Assembly (NCBI RefSeq): GCF_028554725.1
Contig: NC_071668.1
Span: forward strand, 27,010,501-27,074,500
Reading direction: 5' to 3'
DNA from: Zeugodacus cucurbitae
Lineage: Eukaryota; Arthropoda; Insecta; Diptera; Tephritidae
Length of the DNA: 64,000 nucleotides
Below, piece by piece: positions 1 through 12,440 of the stretch (its first letter is position 1; every line of letters starts with the position of its first letter). A program made the translations under genes and the position numbers. Below the pieces are notes generated by a model. That model saw only the letters and a program-made list of their open reading frames with translations. It did not search any database and was not told where the DNA came from.

Positions 1-850
1 AAACAAGCGTTTTTGTTTATCTTCATATTTTACTTACTTTACAAATGTTGTGCGGAAATGAACTAGGAGAAAAGTTTATTTGTGTACTTCTAGTATTTAC
101 TTCTATGCATAGCTTGTCTTGCCTCATGCCTGATTTGTTTGTGTTTTTTTCATTGCATTTTCTTTTGCGTTTTGCTTTTTTGTTTAGCAAATTTGCTAGT
201 TTTTCTACTTCAATTACTCGCAACAACAGCATTACATGTATTTGCAATTGTATGCTGGTTTTCACATGTCGTTTTTGCTATAAATATTTATGAGTATTGC
301 ACTGCAATTGGCACATAATCATAACAAACTGTTGACACTGGCTGAAGCGGCGTGTAATCACATTTTTTGTTCCAGTTCATGATGTTTTATGATATATCCA
401 TACTAGATATGTTTTTCAATGTTGAGTCGATGATGTTTGTGATGCTCTTTACCAGCTTAACTCACCTTCATTTCTCAAATAGCAGCTAAAAATGTGTAAG
501 CACAAATATAGACATAATTTAGAAGGTAAGACGAACAGATGTTGGAGTCAGACATTAGCCAGTAGGACAGTAAGTACCAGTACTTCAAGCTAAAATTATA
601 AATATGGGTAGGTTATTCAGAGTTTATCAGATGTACAGTCTGTTATTTTTCGAATCGACCATTTGTTCTCTTGTTATACATAAACTTCAACAGCTTTCAG
701 AGTCATTAGTCGTTTTGTAATCACTTAAAGTTCTACGAATATTTTTTGCCGAATATGGTTGATATTGGAGGCCTTAAAGTTACATTTTTTTGCTTCAGCA
801 GATTTTCAAAAAAAAAAAATTACAACCCTGTATGAAACAAAACAGTAATG
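1..850. other. AT-rich intergenic DNA, no gene seen
   Basis: Short open frames on both strands have T-rich, low-complexity composition and no recognisable domain. I see nothing that supports a gene, RNA or repeat here. Confidence 0.5.
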
Positions 851-2080
851 AACTAGTAAGGAAGGGCTAAGTTTGGGAGTCACCAAACATTTTATACTCT
901 CGCAGTTTATTTATTTAAATTTATTAATATAACAAACAATTTGACTCACATATTCGGCATATATATGGTATACAGTCCATTGGAAGTTAGAAAACCCTAA
1001 TATTAGGTATATGGGAGATAGATAAAGTTATAACCCGATTTCACCCATTTTTGGCATGGAGACATATTATTAGAAGAAACATACTCCCTCAAAATTTCTT
1101 CAAAATATCTGAGAGACTAACCTTAATTTCTGTAAAAAATTTGTTAGAAGTACTGAGGTCCTCATATTCGAAATATAGGGTCTTGAAAACTTTTGGACTG
1201 ATTTCGACGATTTTTAGAAGGGTGGTGGCACTCTTTAAATACAGTATTTCAGCGAAGTTCTGTTCCGATATCTTCACTAGTACTAACTTTATATATTGTA
1301 AAGTAAACTATTCAGACCGACTTCAGAGTTCTGGTATATGGGGAGAAGACGTGGTTGTGAACCGATTTAGACTATTTTCCCAACATTCATTGGGAAGGAA
1401 GGGATATATTATGAACCGAATTTCATTGAAATTGGTCGAGTAGTTTCGAAGATATGGTTTTTGACCCATAAGTGGACGGAACCACGCCCATTTAAAATTT
1501 TCTATACCATTTTGAGTGCAGCTCTTCTGCACCTTCTTTATAATAAAATTTAAGGTTTCTGTTGGTTTTTCTTACTGAATTAAAGCATTTTCAGTAGTTT
1601 TCAACATAACCTTTGTATGGGAGGTTGGCGTGGTTATAATCCTATTTTCTCCATTTCTGGACATTATAAGGTAATACCTAAAAGAAACGACTCTAGAAAG
1701 TTTCCTTATTATAGCTTCAGTAGTTTACGAGATATGTTCAAAAAACTTATTAGGGGGCGGGGCCACACCCACTTCTCCAAAAAAATTACATTCACATATG
1801 CCCCTTCATAGTGCAATCGTTTGTACCAAAATTCACTTCCATAGCTATAAATAAAGCTAGTTATGGAACTTTATGTGTTTTCGGTTTTCGACATTTTGTG
1901 TGGCAGTGGTCCGATAACGCCCATCTTCGAACTTAACCTTCTTATGGTGCCTAGAAATACGTCTTCCAAGTTTAATCAAGATATTTCAATTTTTTCTCAA
2001 GTTACAGCTTGCACGGACGGATGGACTGACGGATGGACAGACAGTCATCCGGATTTGAACTTTACTCGTCACCCTATCAT
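851..2080 (-). repeat. mini-me/DINE-1-like repeat, left part of a split copy
   Basis: The copy starts with a degenerate AAGTAAGGAAGGGCTAAG and the subterminal repeat TTTATACTCTCGCA, then shows the family's landmarks (GGGCGGGGCCACGCC, GTGTGGCAGTGG, a GGAC/GGAT run at 2,014-2,044). It breaks off at about 2,080, where a second copy in the opposite orientation begins. Its missing end lies at 4,806-4,918, so the second copy landed inside it. Open frames within it are repeat artefacts. Confidence 0.85.
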
Positions 2081-2726
2081 TACACTCTCGCAACAAAAGT
2101 TGCTAAGAGAGTATTATAGTTTTGTTCACATAACGGTTGTTTGTAAGTCATAAAACTAAACGAGTTAGATATAGGGTTATATATATAAAAACGATCAGGG
2201 TGACGAGACGAGTCAAAATCCGAATGTCTCTATGTCCGTCCGTCCGTCTGTCCATCTAGTGGATCGCACTAGAAAGGGGTATATTTGGATAAAATTTATT
2301 TGGTGGGCGTGGCCCCGCCTCTAAATCGGTTATTTGTATATATCTCGTAAACCAATAAAGCTATATAAACCAAACATTATGCAGTCGTTTCTCTTACCAC
2401 CTCCCATACAAAGGTTAGGTTGAAAATTACTAAAATTGGGTTATCTCACTAACGAAATACGTCAGAAATACTAAATTTTACAGAAGAAATTGCGGAAGGA
2501 TGCTGCACTCAGATTTTTTTACAAAATGGAAAATGGGCGTGGCATCGCCCACTTATGGGTCAAAACCATATCTCAGGAACTACTCGACCGATTCGAATGA
2601 AATTCGGTATATAATATTTTCTTGGCACCCTGATGACACTTGTTGAAAATGGATGAAATCGGTTCACAACCACGACAACTTCCCATGTAACTCAATTTTG
2701 TATTCCATCTTCACTTTTTGTATATA

Positions 2727-4429
2727 CAGAGGTAGTCAAAATTATTTACACATCGGACGTTTTTTTACAAGTTTCACACAAAAAGCTTTCGATTGTTGTT
2801 GTTGTTGTCGCAGGGTAACAAAATGCTATGTTGTTGTAAACCTTGATCTATTCCTGAGCGAATGAAGTCAGTTTGGCTAGAATTGCTAGAACTATGGCGG
2901 AGAAATACGCAAATGAACTGAAGACTCTCAGTAGTCAAAAGTATTTACACACATTTTTTTGCGTTAAAAGTATTTACACACAACTTGAACTCTATTATCC
3001 CATTCTTATTTAATAATAATTTTTTTAGTTTTAATGTTTAGTCTAAGTTACTATTCTAAGGCGATAAATTCATAATTGGTTACACCGCCTTTGGCATCAA
3101 TAACAGCCTGCTTTATGGTCCGAATTGAGTCAACACAATTGTGCGCTAAGTTAACAGTTAATTTAGACCAAATGTCGGTAATTTCGGCGTTTTCGGTTAT
3201 TATATCAATTGTCCTCTGATATTTAACGAAAGACCAAACATTTTCACTAAAGTTTTGGTGAGGGCTGTGCGGAGGTCAATTTGATTTGCTTCATTTAAAA
3301 CTTTTGTAGGTAAAGATCCTTTATGAAATGGAGCATTATCCTGTTGTAAAATGTAGTCAATAGTTGAAAAAGGTTAACAAACCACTAGAATGGCATGGTG
3401 ATGTGAATTCTGATATATCCGGATGATTTAGGGACCCTAAATTAGTACCAAATCTTCAAAACAGAAGTAAGGAAAATTTCCAAAAAAATTTCAAAAAAAT
3501 CATAATGTCACTCCCGACTCTATTTAGCGTCTAAACTGCATTATTCTTCTTTTCACGTGGTAAATGCATAAAGCGTTTACTAAGGAAGCCCTGGAACCTT
3601 AGCTGCCCACGACAGGCTTTAGGATGCAATCAATGGCAAATGAGAGGCATATCGCTTTTTTGATTTCGGAAATAAAGCGTTCATTTTTTCGGAAGTGGTC
3701 AACTTTATGCACAATGTAGGTATTTATGTTACTATTTTTAAATGTCCTTAACAGTGTAGCATCATTGACTGTTTATGCAATATGCTGATTCGATGCTGCT
3801 GCAATGTTAACAGGACTATTTGTGGGATTTTGTATGACAGTTCCTACTAATCTTTTGCATTCTCTTTGAGTTATCACAGGTTTCCGCCCAGTTATCTTTA
3901 AATTGCCCTTGTAATATTTCGTGTCCTTCTTTTTAATAACATTATAAACAGTATTCCTTTAAATTCTATAAAGTTTTACTAACTGCGAAGCCCAAACCCG
4001 AGTCTTAAACTTAGTTACAGTCTTCAATCTAGTTATAATCGATAATTCCTTTGTTTTCGACATTATATTTACCAATTTTTATATTTTAAGGCTGAGTTAG
4101 GTTGTTATGAATGCAATAGAATCCAATTACTACTCTTGTTTAAACCAAATCTAAGGATAAAGGCTAAATCGCCGTGTGTAAATACTTTTGACGCAAAAAA
4201 AATGTGTGTAAATACTTTTGACTACTGAGAGTCTTCAGTTCATTTGCGTATTTCTCCGCCATAGTGATAGCAATTCTAGCCAAACTGACTTCATTTGCTC
4301 AGGAATAGATCAAGGTTTACAACAACATAGCATTTTGTTACCCTGCGACAACAACAACAACAAGCGAAAGCTTTTTGTGTGAAACTTGTAAAAAAACGTC
4401 CGATGTGTAAATAATTGTGACTACCTCTG
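2727..4429 (-). mobile_element. Bari-like Tc1 element, complete ends, dead transposase
   Basis: The element is 1,703 bp, bounded by TA dinucleotides (2,725-2,726 and 4,430-4,431). Terminal inverted repeats of about 256 bp (2,727-2,982 and 4,174-4,429) differ at only a handful of positions. Each arm has three copies of a motif close to AGTCAAAAGTATTTACACA: one at the tip, one near 2,930 and one near 2,963. This is the IR/DR layout known for Bari3, S and Minos elements. The arms also hold a (GTT)n run. The inside encodes a broken transposase on the minus strand. The target site lies in a mini-me-like repeat. Family level (Tc1/Bari) is secure; closest subfamily is inferred. Confidence 0.9.
3051..4063 (-). 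pseudogene. Tc1/Bari-type transposase pseudogene
   Basis: The start ATG at 4,063 opens MSKTKELSIITRLKT, the N-terminal DNA-binding part. A stop follows after about 35 codons (YRI then TAG-type stop), and more stops occur in the middle third. The C-terminal half keeps LQQDNAPFHKGS with the second catalytic Asp. It then shifts frame into ENVWSFVKYQRTIDI and runs to a stop at 3,051-3,053 (ending NYEFIALE). The motif that should read SPDLNPIENVW is SPHQNFSENVW, so the third acidic residue is replaced. Length is close to the family's usual 340 residues, so this is a full-length gene killed by stops, one frameshift and catalytic-site change. Confidence 0.85.
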
Positions 4430-4805
4430 TATGTACATAAGGTACGAATGAAGATAGCGAAATAAAACTTTACACAAATACTGTATATGATCTGTGGCAT
4501 CACTTGTGAAAAAATTGTCGAAATCGGACTATAACTTTTCAAAGCCTCGAATATACCGAATATGAAGAATTCAGTGCCCCATGGTAATTTTTCACCGAAA
4601 GTTTCGGTAAATCTCTCAGGTATCTTAATTTAATTTAGAGGAAATATTTTTCTTCTAATAGTGTAACTTCCCCTACCTCTCATATACCTAATTATAGGAT
4701 TTTCAAATTGGGTCAAATTGTGTGTTATCTCAATAAAAATATATCAATAAATTGCGAGAGTATAAAATGTTCGGTTGCACCCGAACTTAGCCTTTCCTTA
4801 CTTGT

Positions 4806-4918
4806 TTTGATATATATAACCCCATATCTAACTCGTTTAGTTTTAGGACTTAGAACCAACCGTTATATGGACAAAACTATAATAATCTCGTATCAACTTT
4901 CTTGCGAGAGTATATAAA
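4806..4918 (-). repeat. mini-me-like repeat, right remnant of the split copy
   Basis: This 113-bp piece contains the TATATATAACCCCATATCTAAC segment (split here as TATATATAACC and CATATCTAACTCG), the ACAAAACTATAAT segment and a terminal TTGCGAGAGTATAT. It is the missing end of the copy that starts at 851 and has the same orientation. Confidence 0.8.
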
Positions 4919-7900
4919 TCAGTCCCCCTAAATCAGTCATTAGCGTCATTACTTTATTGGGGTTTACGTTTATCGTTGGCGAAATACTCTGAAGCAGATG
5001 ATCTACTCCAGTCAACTTCCATTCTAAAAGAACGAAGTGCCTTCGCGACATCCGAACTATCTTCCCGCAACTGGTCTCTAAATAATATATTAGATAACTC
5101 TCTTTATGAATATATACAAATACAAGGAGAGGAAGCATATCTAAGCTAATAAAAGCTTAAATCATTTCTACGAACATTCTTTTATTATTAAATTATGTTT
5201 AAAAGTCTCTTAGAATAAATCATTTGAAAAGGGATGATACAATAGAATATTCCCTCAAATTCATAAGAACAAATGAAGTTGATCAAGACAACTGATAATT
5301 TAGGAATAACAAATCATCATTTAGGACTTATTGATTATGAATAAATGGAAATAAGAATGCTCTGGAGAAAGTGAATGCCTCACAAGATCATAATTGACCG
5401 ATTCAACGAGTCCCAAATCATTCCAAACCACGGAAGAATTCAATGTATTTAGCTTCGGACTGCTATTATATCCTTTACGTTAGCTCCGAATTAACCAGAC
5501 CGTTGATGTCTGCTCTCTGTAAAGAAACTTTACGGAATGGAGAGGTAGTTGATACAGAGGCCCGTCTTGAAGCTAGTGTTCAATAGTACTACAAAAATGG
5601 TAATTGAAAGATAAAAAGTCACTATAATGCTCTAAAATCATTTTACAAAAAAAGTCCTAGTGAATGAATGAAGCTGTACTAATAAAGTAAGATTTAATTT
5701 ATAATGTATCTGCTATTATAAAATCATTAATACCACTCATATAGTTAAATCATGACTCAAGAGACTCTCTAGATACACAATGCCTACTCAATTCAACGAT
5801 TCACACACAATTAAATTCATTGTTTGCATTCAGTATGAAAATCAATAACGGTACTTATATTTGTACGGCAAGTATTTTAACAGCGTATAGGCAAGTAAAA
5901 AAGTGCCGCGTGTACATCGATCAAACCGCTTTATGCTGACAAGTTTTAAGTTAACAAAAACTTTTGATTGGATTTCTTATGAAGCACGAAAAAATGTGTT
6001 CATATAGATTGAAACTACACTTGCATAATCACGAAAAAACCGAGCAGAAAAATTGAAGTTCACCTCGCAATTCGCTGTGGAGTGCATACAAATACAAATC
6101 TCATACCAATTGGTAAATATAACTGTAATCTGTTATTGACGTTTTGCGGTTTCATTGGCAATAAAGGTAAATTAAAAATTCTGCCGCACATAAAAAACCA
6201 TGAATTTGTAATTTAAAGCGGAAATGTGTCACAACACAAATGTGGAAGTGCGAAAACACGTTTTCACATACACTTAACAACATAATTGGACAGGCAGAGA
6301 GAGAGTGAGAGAGAGAGAAAGAGATAAAAAAAACGTAGATGACATTATAGATCGGTAATTCGGTTAAATAAAATGACTCCATTTATATCACCTCCAAGGA
6401 CATTTCAAAAATGTCGAGGCATAATATATATAATTGTGACACGATTCACCGGTCAGTTATATAGTACTATAGTGATTTATTTCAGATGAAGAAAGAACAA
6501 CACCAGCCAAAGCACCGATCTATGGATGACGGAGGATTATGTACTATGTTACATAACTACTCGGTAAGATCCATAGTGAAACACTCTTGAGCACACCCTA
6601 TATTTCTTAAAATACCTGAATACTGAACTGCAATTTACCATATATATATAATAGCTTAAACTCATACTTATCCAGATTCCATTAAAACATACCAATACAT
6701 GGTCCACACACGATATTTTTGCTTGCCAGATTAAATCATTCCATGAAGAAAAGAAACGTCATGGCCGAGTAGGTTAGGTTAAATCTTCACTGCTGCAAAA
6801 TGTGATAAATTCGCTCCAAGCTGATGGGTGAAAACAAATTTTCAATCTCCTGGATATTGCAACATTTTAATTCTCGACAAATGGCAACAATATTACTAAA
6901 ATATTTCAAATAATAAAATAAATTTGAAGGAAGCAAGGAGGCATTTAAATAAAATTTATTTATTATTATTTTTTTTTTTGTTTTGTATTTTCATGTACAG
7001 TTTATGCTGAGTGTACTTATGCGTAATCGTAGTACAGGTATAATTGATTGGATTTGCAATCACAGTTGCGCCGACAGGAGTGCAATTGTAACTGCATTTG
7101 TTGCACTTCCTGCGTGTTATAATATTTGCTACATGCAACATACGGGCTTATCACGTCACGCTTGTTGCTGTTATATCTTTTGTGTTCAATATTATTTTTT
7201 TGCATTCATTAAAGTCGCTGATTATCCTGCATATCCTGTTTCGAATTCGCTATAATTCAAAAAAATTACAAGAGGTGATTTTATCGCATTAATCTGTTTG
7301 AAGTGCTGTTATTGCAAGTGCTCCACGTTGTGCTTTAAATAGAAAATCGCGAATAAAAAAAGGTTGAGGGTTTAGAGTTTTATTTTAAATACAGAACGGA
7401 TAAGTTATGTAAGGAATTGATTGAAGACTGGTGAGTTTGCTTTTTACTTGAACTGGGCGTCATTTATTTGAATATTACATTAAACCTTTACTTTGGCATT
7501 AACAATTTCTTTGGATGATTTTTAACCCATTTCATTTGCGAATAGAAAACGGGTCATCGATTCCTTCAAAGTAACTAATTACATTGTTGTTCCGTCTATT
7601 TTGGAGAAAACCTAAAACTGAATATATAGCCCCCATAAAATGAAATGAAATTCCACAAAACTCACTGGAGAGAAGACACACGGTAAGAATAAGTTGATAT
7701 AATTGAAAATGATTAAAATTAACGATCAGGCTGAATAATAATTTCAGAAACATTAATATTAGGTATACATCAAATTTAAGGTTTTATTACTAGATTTAAA
7801 TTTTAGTTAGAATACTACGAATTAGATAAAATTTGAACTGGGACAGTCGATTATCACAAGCCAATTTAGGCGATTTTGGATGAACTTTTCACCAGCAAAA

Positions 7901-8255
7901 ACATTCGTTATATACAGGAACAGGTTGCCATGTCAGAACTATAAATCGGATACATTAGAACCTACCAAAAAATTCGACTGCTACTACTGGCAAGTCACTA
8001 CCGATATGTTTGTGTATACAACTCCTCTCCTGCTGACCTATGGTGGCCGATTCTGAACAGTAGCTTTTCTAATTGTTCAACAATAGACGTTCTAATTGTT
8101 GACAGTTCAGTTCCGTATTAGTGGATTTTCAATCCAATTCAGAAATCTATCGGTTCAGTACCGATCACTGGCAAATGGAAATTCGAGAGAATTGAAGATT
8201 TTTGCGTTAACTCTTGTAGCATCCTTACAACGAGCCTTTTTTCATCCGTATTTAA
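4919..8255. other. Intergenic DNA, no gene seen
   Basis: No supported coding region. A GA-rich simple repeat lies at about 6,297-6,325, and a poly-T/TTA tract at about 6,957-6,980. Several short overlapping frames around 6,950-7,290 are AT-rich and show no domain. Confidence 0.5.
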
Positions 8256-8520
8256 ATTGATCCAAAACATGTTTTGTGCAATGTGCATATCCTATGCAAT
8301 CGAAATAATTCTTGCTTGCTGGTCGAAATCGACGGTTTCCCATATTTTATCGATATTTTCCACAATTGGCCTTCCAGACATCAAAAATACCGCAAGGGAA
8401 TAAATGAAGCGCTTGACCCCTACAGTATCAAGTTGCATACTTTGCGTTTTGTCTTTATCGAAGAAAATTTGTATAATAAGTCGTATTTTTTCTTCGCTGG
8501 TGTCTAACTTGGATGCGTGC
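8256..8520 (-). pseudogene. mariner transposase N-terminal fragment
   Basis: Read on the minus strand, the segment gives EEKIRLIIQIFFDKDK, then in a shifted frame SGRPIVENIDKIWETVD, FDQQARIISIA, a stop, and DMHIAQNMFW. This matches the order of the mariner N-terminal helix-turn-helix region (GRPxVEN-DKI...SIAQEL-I...W). The linker before SGRP is disrupted and nothing recognisable of the catalytic domain follows. It is a short, old, frameshifted remnant. The family assignment rests on my memory of mariner N-termini, so confidence is moderate. Confidence 0.6.
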
Positions 8521-8667
8521 GCAGCGTATCTTTTTATCTTAAAGATACAAATTACGAAGGCATGTGAAATAATAATTTATAATTTACTAGATTACCTTAA
8601 CAAAACTACTCTTGGAACTTACCTTTTCCCTGTACCAACATGCTGGTGTAGTGTATGCTTGTTGGCA

Positions 8668-9995
8668 CAATCAGTTGACTTGACTGGCGTAGACACCGGT
8701 TATGCGGTTATTGCCAAGTCTACAACAGCGCACCACGCATCTCTCCTTCTGGCAGTTTGGCGCCAATTGGTTATACCAAGCGAAGACAGGTCCCTCTCCA
8801 CCTGGTCCTTCCATCGGAGTGGAGGTCTCCCTCTTCCTCGGCTTCCACCAGCGGGTACCGCATCGAACACTTTCAGAGCTGGACCACTTTCATCCATTTG
8901 AACAACATGACCTAGCCAGCATAGCCGCTTTCTTTTTATTCGCTGGACTATGTCTATGTCGTCGAATAACATATACAGCTCATCATTCCATCTTCTGCGG
9001 TATTCGCCGTTGCCAATGTTTAAGGGACCATAAATCTTCCGCAAAACCTTTCTCTCGAAAACTCCTAGTGCCGTCTCATCGGATGTTGACATCGTCCACG
9101 CTTCTGCATCGTAAAGTAGGACGGCAAGAGTGGGAGATATTTCGTCTTGTCCTCGTTCACCACTAGACCCATACGCTTCCTTATCCAGTCTGGAAAAAGC
9201 AGCACTAACGGCGCGGGTGTTGTTTCCAATGATATCGATATGAGCGGCGTATGCCAGTAGCTGTACAGTCTTATTAAAAATTTTACCTTCTCTATTTAGT
9301 TCTGCAGCTCGTATTATTTTCTCCAGCATCAAATTAAGGAAGTCACACGATAGTGAGTCATCTTGTCTGAAACCAGCTTATATAGCCGTATTAATTTTGC
9401 ATGGTGAGTGATGGTGTGTGTCGATCCTCTTTTCACGGGTCTTTTCCAAAATTTGGCGCATGGTGAATATCTGTTCAGATGTTGATTTTCCAGGTCTAAA
9501 GCCACACTGATAAGGTCCAATCAGTTTGTTAATGGTGGGTTTTAGTCTTTCACACAGTACGCTCGGTAGAACCTTATAAGCGATGTTAAGGAGGCTTATC
9601 CCATGGTAATTGGCGCAGATTGTGGGGTCTCCCTTTTTGTGGATTGGGCAGAGTACACTGAGATTCAAATCGTCGGCCATGCTTTCTTTCGATCATATCC
9701 CGCAAAGAAGCTGATGCATGCACCCTATCAGCTCTTCGCCGCCGTATTTGAATAGCTCGGCCGGCAATCCGTCGGCCCCCGCCGCCTTGTTGTTTTTCAA
9801 ACGGGTAATTGCTATTCGAATTTCTTCACGGTCGGGCAATGGAACATCTGTTCCATCGTCGTCGATTGGGGAATCGGGTTCGCCAACTCCGGATGTTGTA
9901 TTTTCACTACCATTCAGCAGGCTGGAGAATTGTTCCCTCCACAAACACAGTATATTCTGGTCATCAACAACTAGATGACTTCTGGGGGTCCTATA
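8668..9995 (-). pseudogene. RTE-clade LINE remnant, reverse transcriptase dead
   Basis: Minus-strand similarity to the LINE at 15,254-17,878 in the same order: LWREQFSSLLNGS, EEIRIAITRLKNNKAAGADG, LSVLCPIHKKGDPTICANY, GFRPGKSTSEQIFTMRQIL, then LNLMLEKIIRAAELNREGK, LLAYAAHIDIIG, and the C-terminal FDAVPAGGSRGRGRPPLRW. Two internal deletions are visible. One removes the first catalytic-Asp block (VDFKAAFD in the sister copy) between 9,378 and 9,332. The other removes about 300 bp after DKEA. The YADD box has become YAAH. All three catalytic Asp residues are therefore lost. It is 5'-truncated before the endonuclease domain and belongs to an older or different subfamily than the other copies. Confidence 0.92.
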
Positions 9996-12337
9996 GGAGG
10001 ATTAAATGTAATTATTATTCACATTGCGTCTAGACGCGTACTATAAAATATAAGCTTTTGTTAAAGAACTCTTGCAAAACGTGATATTGTGATAATGTCT
10101 TTTTAAGCTTAATATGAGTTAAAGCCTTACTTCATCATAGCATAACTATCGATATATAAGGATAATAACTGTCAACAAAAAAAATTACAAAAGTATAACA
10201 AAATAGGAAATAAGCTTCCAAAATATCCATTCTCGAACTCCTCCAAATGTGTATATGTTTTGTGTGTTTGGAACAATAACAATTTTATGAAACTATGACA
10301 AGCAATCACAACAACTTTGCACACGCTTTGTGGAGTATGTATAGATATTCTGTACAGGATTGTATTTATAAGCAATTCTATATATAAGCTGTTTGAATAT
10401 TTTTTTGTGTAGTTCTAGTTATGACTTATCAATAATGCTGGAAAAATAATTTCTAAATTTATGTAAGCATATTCAATTTTTTTGTATTCAGTAATAGAAG
10501 AAAATATTATTTAATACACAACTTAAAGACAAATTTCGTTTAAATTGAAGGAAGGAGACTTATTTGGTAGTGCGACAGTGAGACAACGCTAACAAGTAAA
10601 TGTATATTTCGTTGGAGTGCAAAATGATAAATGCACGACTGTGAATGCTGGAGCAAAATACTTAAACTGACAACTGCAAAACAACACCGCATTTTCGACT
10701 TAACAACAACAACGCTGCATTTGTGTGCATTTTACTCAGTGTACTATTTCGAGCAAATAGTTAGAGGCTGTAAAAGGCCTCTTCATAGGTATACACACGC
10801 ACACTAATACAAAAACTCACAGTCAAATTTGTATGTGTGCCTGCTCGCATCTCGCTTTTTAGGCCATGTTACTCATACGCTCCGGCGCACAGCACAAAAC
10901 GGCATATGGACGTGTATAAATTCACTTTGTCGGCGTCGCTGTTGTATTTGTTAAAAAAAAAAAACAATAGCAATAACAACAACAGGCGGGTAGACACACA
11001 AATTTCATTAGCGACAGTCTGCTGTTGACATCAACAACAACAACAACAACAACGAAAGTGCGACCGCAGTTGCATAAATATTGCCTTAACCCTATATCCC
11101 TTACACACACATACATACATACAGTTATTCGTATATATAGATTTAAGTATTTTTACAGATGTACGAGCGTGTAGAGTCTACAATGCATTAATGCGAAAAA
11201 TACTGGCCTCTCCTTCAGTTATGTGCAAGTGTTGCAAGTATGTCTGAGTGTGTGTCTGTGTCAGTGTGCGTGTCACTGTCATTCATATTTATTTAAATGC
11301 ACTTAGGCAACAAATGCAGCCAACAACAACAACCACACAGCCAAATTACAAAGCGGCTGTACTGCGAAATGCCTGACCAAGTTGGGGTAAGCCGGGCCGC
11401 AAGCCACAGCCGACAGGTCAACAAAGTCACTTGGTCCAACTGCTAAGTGCGGCGCAGCAGCTGTGTGTACGTATGTATGTATGGGATTATTTAAAATTTC
11501 GCAGACATACAAACACACTTCGTTTTATGCAAATTAACAACAAGAACAACAACAACAGTCGCATTGTTGCTCTATTGAATTGATATTGCCCTGACCTCAT
11601 TTTCCATCATTTCACAAATATGCGAGCGTAAAGACCTATAAATAAGTAAACGATACGGATCAATGCAAAATGTATTAAGCATTTTTTTAATCGCAATCGC
11701 AATCGCAATGCCGTTGCAATGCAGCGTATTGAATGAGGTAAGCGGTCAATATAAGCAATGGCCATTTCGATTATACATTCAACTATGTTGCATATACACA
11801 CACTCATTCAAACATATTTATTTGCGCAGATTGCGGCTTAATGCGCTGTAATTCTACCATTTAAATTAGGTCAGCATTTTGTTGCTTTATACATTCATAA
11901 CTTAAGTTAATTTAATCCTTATTCGCAATATATTTTGCTTTTTGCTCATTCGATAAAGGAAAAGCTCTAAAGAAGAAGCCTGTTGCGAACAAAGTAATAA
12001 GGAATATTGATATGGTTTGTATGCTATTGAAGCTATTCATTGTTAAGTAGGGAGCATTAATCTGACATTCAGTCTTCACAAATTCTTTGATGCATTGATT
12101 CTCTACTCTGTGCGGTCAATGTAATAAATTAACACCGACTTGATGGTGCACGTATTGCCAGGGTGACGCCGTTTCTGTAACTTGTGGAATCAAACGCTCT
12201 ATTCTTTGTCAGATTTTAAGAATATAAGATCTCTAAAACATATGTCTGATTGTTTTTTAATACTCCGTACGATACGACTTGGTGGACTGGTAATCAGGTC
12301 GGACCTTATGAAAAAATTAAATAAAAAATTGTATACT
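9996..12337. other. Intergenic DNA with simple repeats
   Basis: Contains (CAA)n near 11,030-11,054, CATA/CACA tracts near 11,102-11,121, GT-rich tracts near 11,245-11,275 and a hexanucleotide ATCGCA run at about 11,691-11,709. No recognisable protein is encoded. A weak exon candidate is listed separately at 11,663. Confidence 0.5.
11663..11829 (+). CDS. Weak candidate: start exon of a tiny secreted peptide
   Basis: An ATG at 11,663 opens MQNVLSIFLIAIAIAMPLQC, a signal-peptide-like hydrophobic stretch, continuing SVLNE. A good donor follows directly (GAG then GTAAGC at 11,738). A TTTGCGCAG acceptor ends at 11,829 and leads after three codons to a stop. The spliced product would be about 28 residues. 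A TATAAATA string lies at about 11,636, but only 27 bp before the ATG, which is too close for a normal leader. Part of the hydrophobic run comes from an ATCGCA repeat. I do not recognise the product, and it may be chance. Confidence 0.15.
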
Positions 12338-12440
12338 ACCAAATTCAGTTTGTAAGGGTTATGCAGCAATTTAATCTACATATATTTGGTACAAACTCAT
12401 ATTCTCGCACCAGATTCGTACACAGCTTTGTTAAATTAAA
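12338..12440. repeat. Left copy of a ~105-bp direct repeat
   Basis: From CAAATTCAGTTTGTAAGG to CACAGCTTTGTTAAAT, ending exactly where the mini-me-like copy starts. The matching right copy is at 13,412-13,522, with a few substitutions and small indels. Confidence 0.85.

Larger units (their letters stand above)
2081..4804 (+). repeat. mini-me/DINE-1-like repeat, nested copy carrying a Bari-like element
   Basis: Reads from TACACTCTCGCAAC, through a CTGTCCGTCC-type run and the TGGGCGTGGC landmarks, to TTGCGAGAGTATAAAA, the GTTCGG...CCGAAC hairpin and CCTTACTTG. Both boundaries fall inside the older copy, so they define the true ends of the family. No clear target duplication flanks it. A Tc1-type element occupies 2,727-4,429. 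Confidence 0.85.

Noticed and set aside
1051..1443. 130-codon open frame
   Set aside because: Internal to the repeat copy starting at 851; no domain, and other copies have stops.
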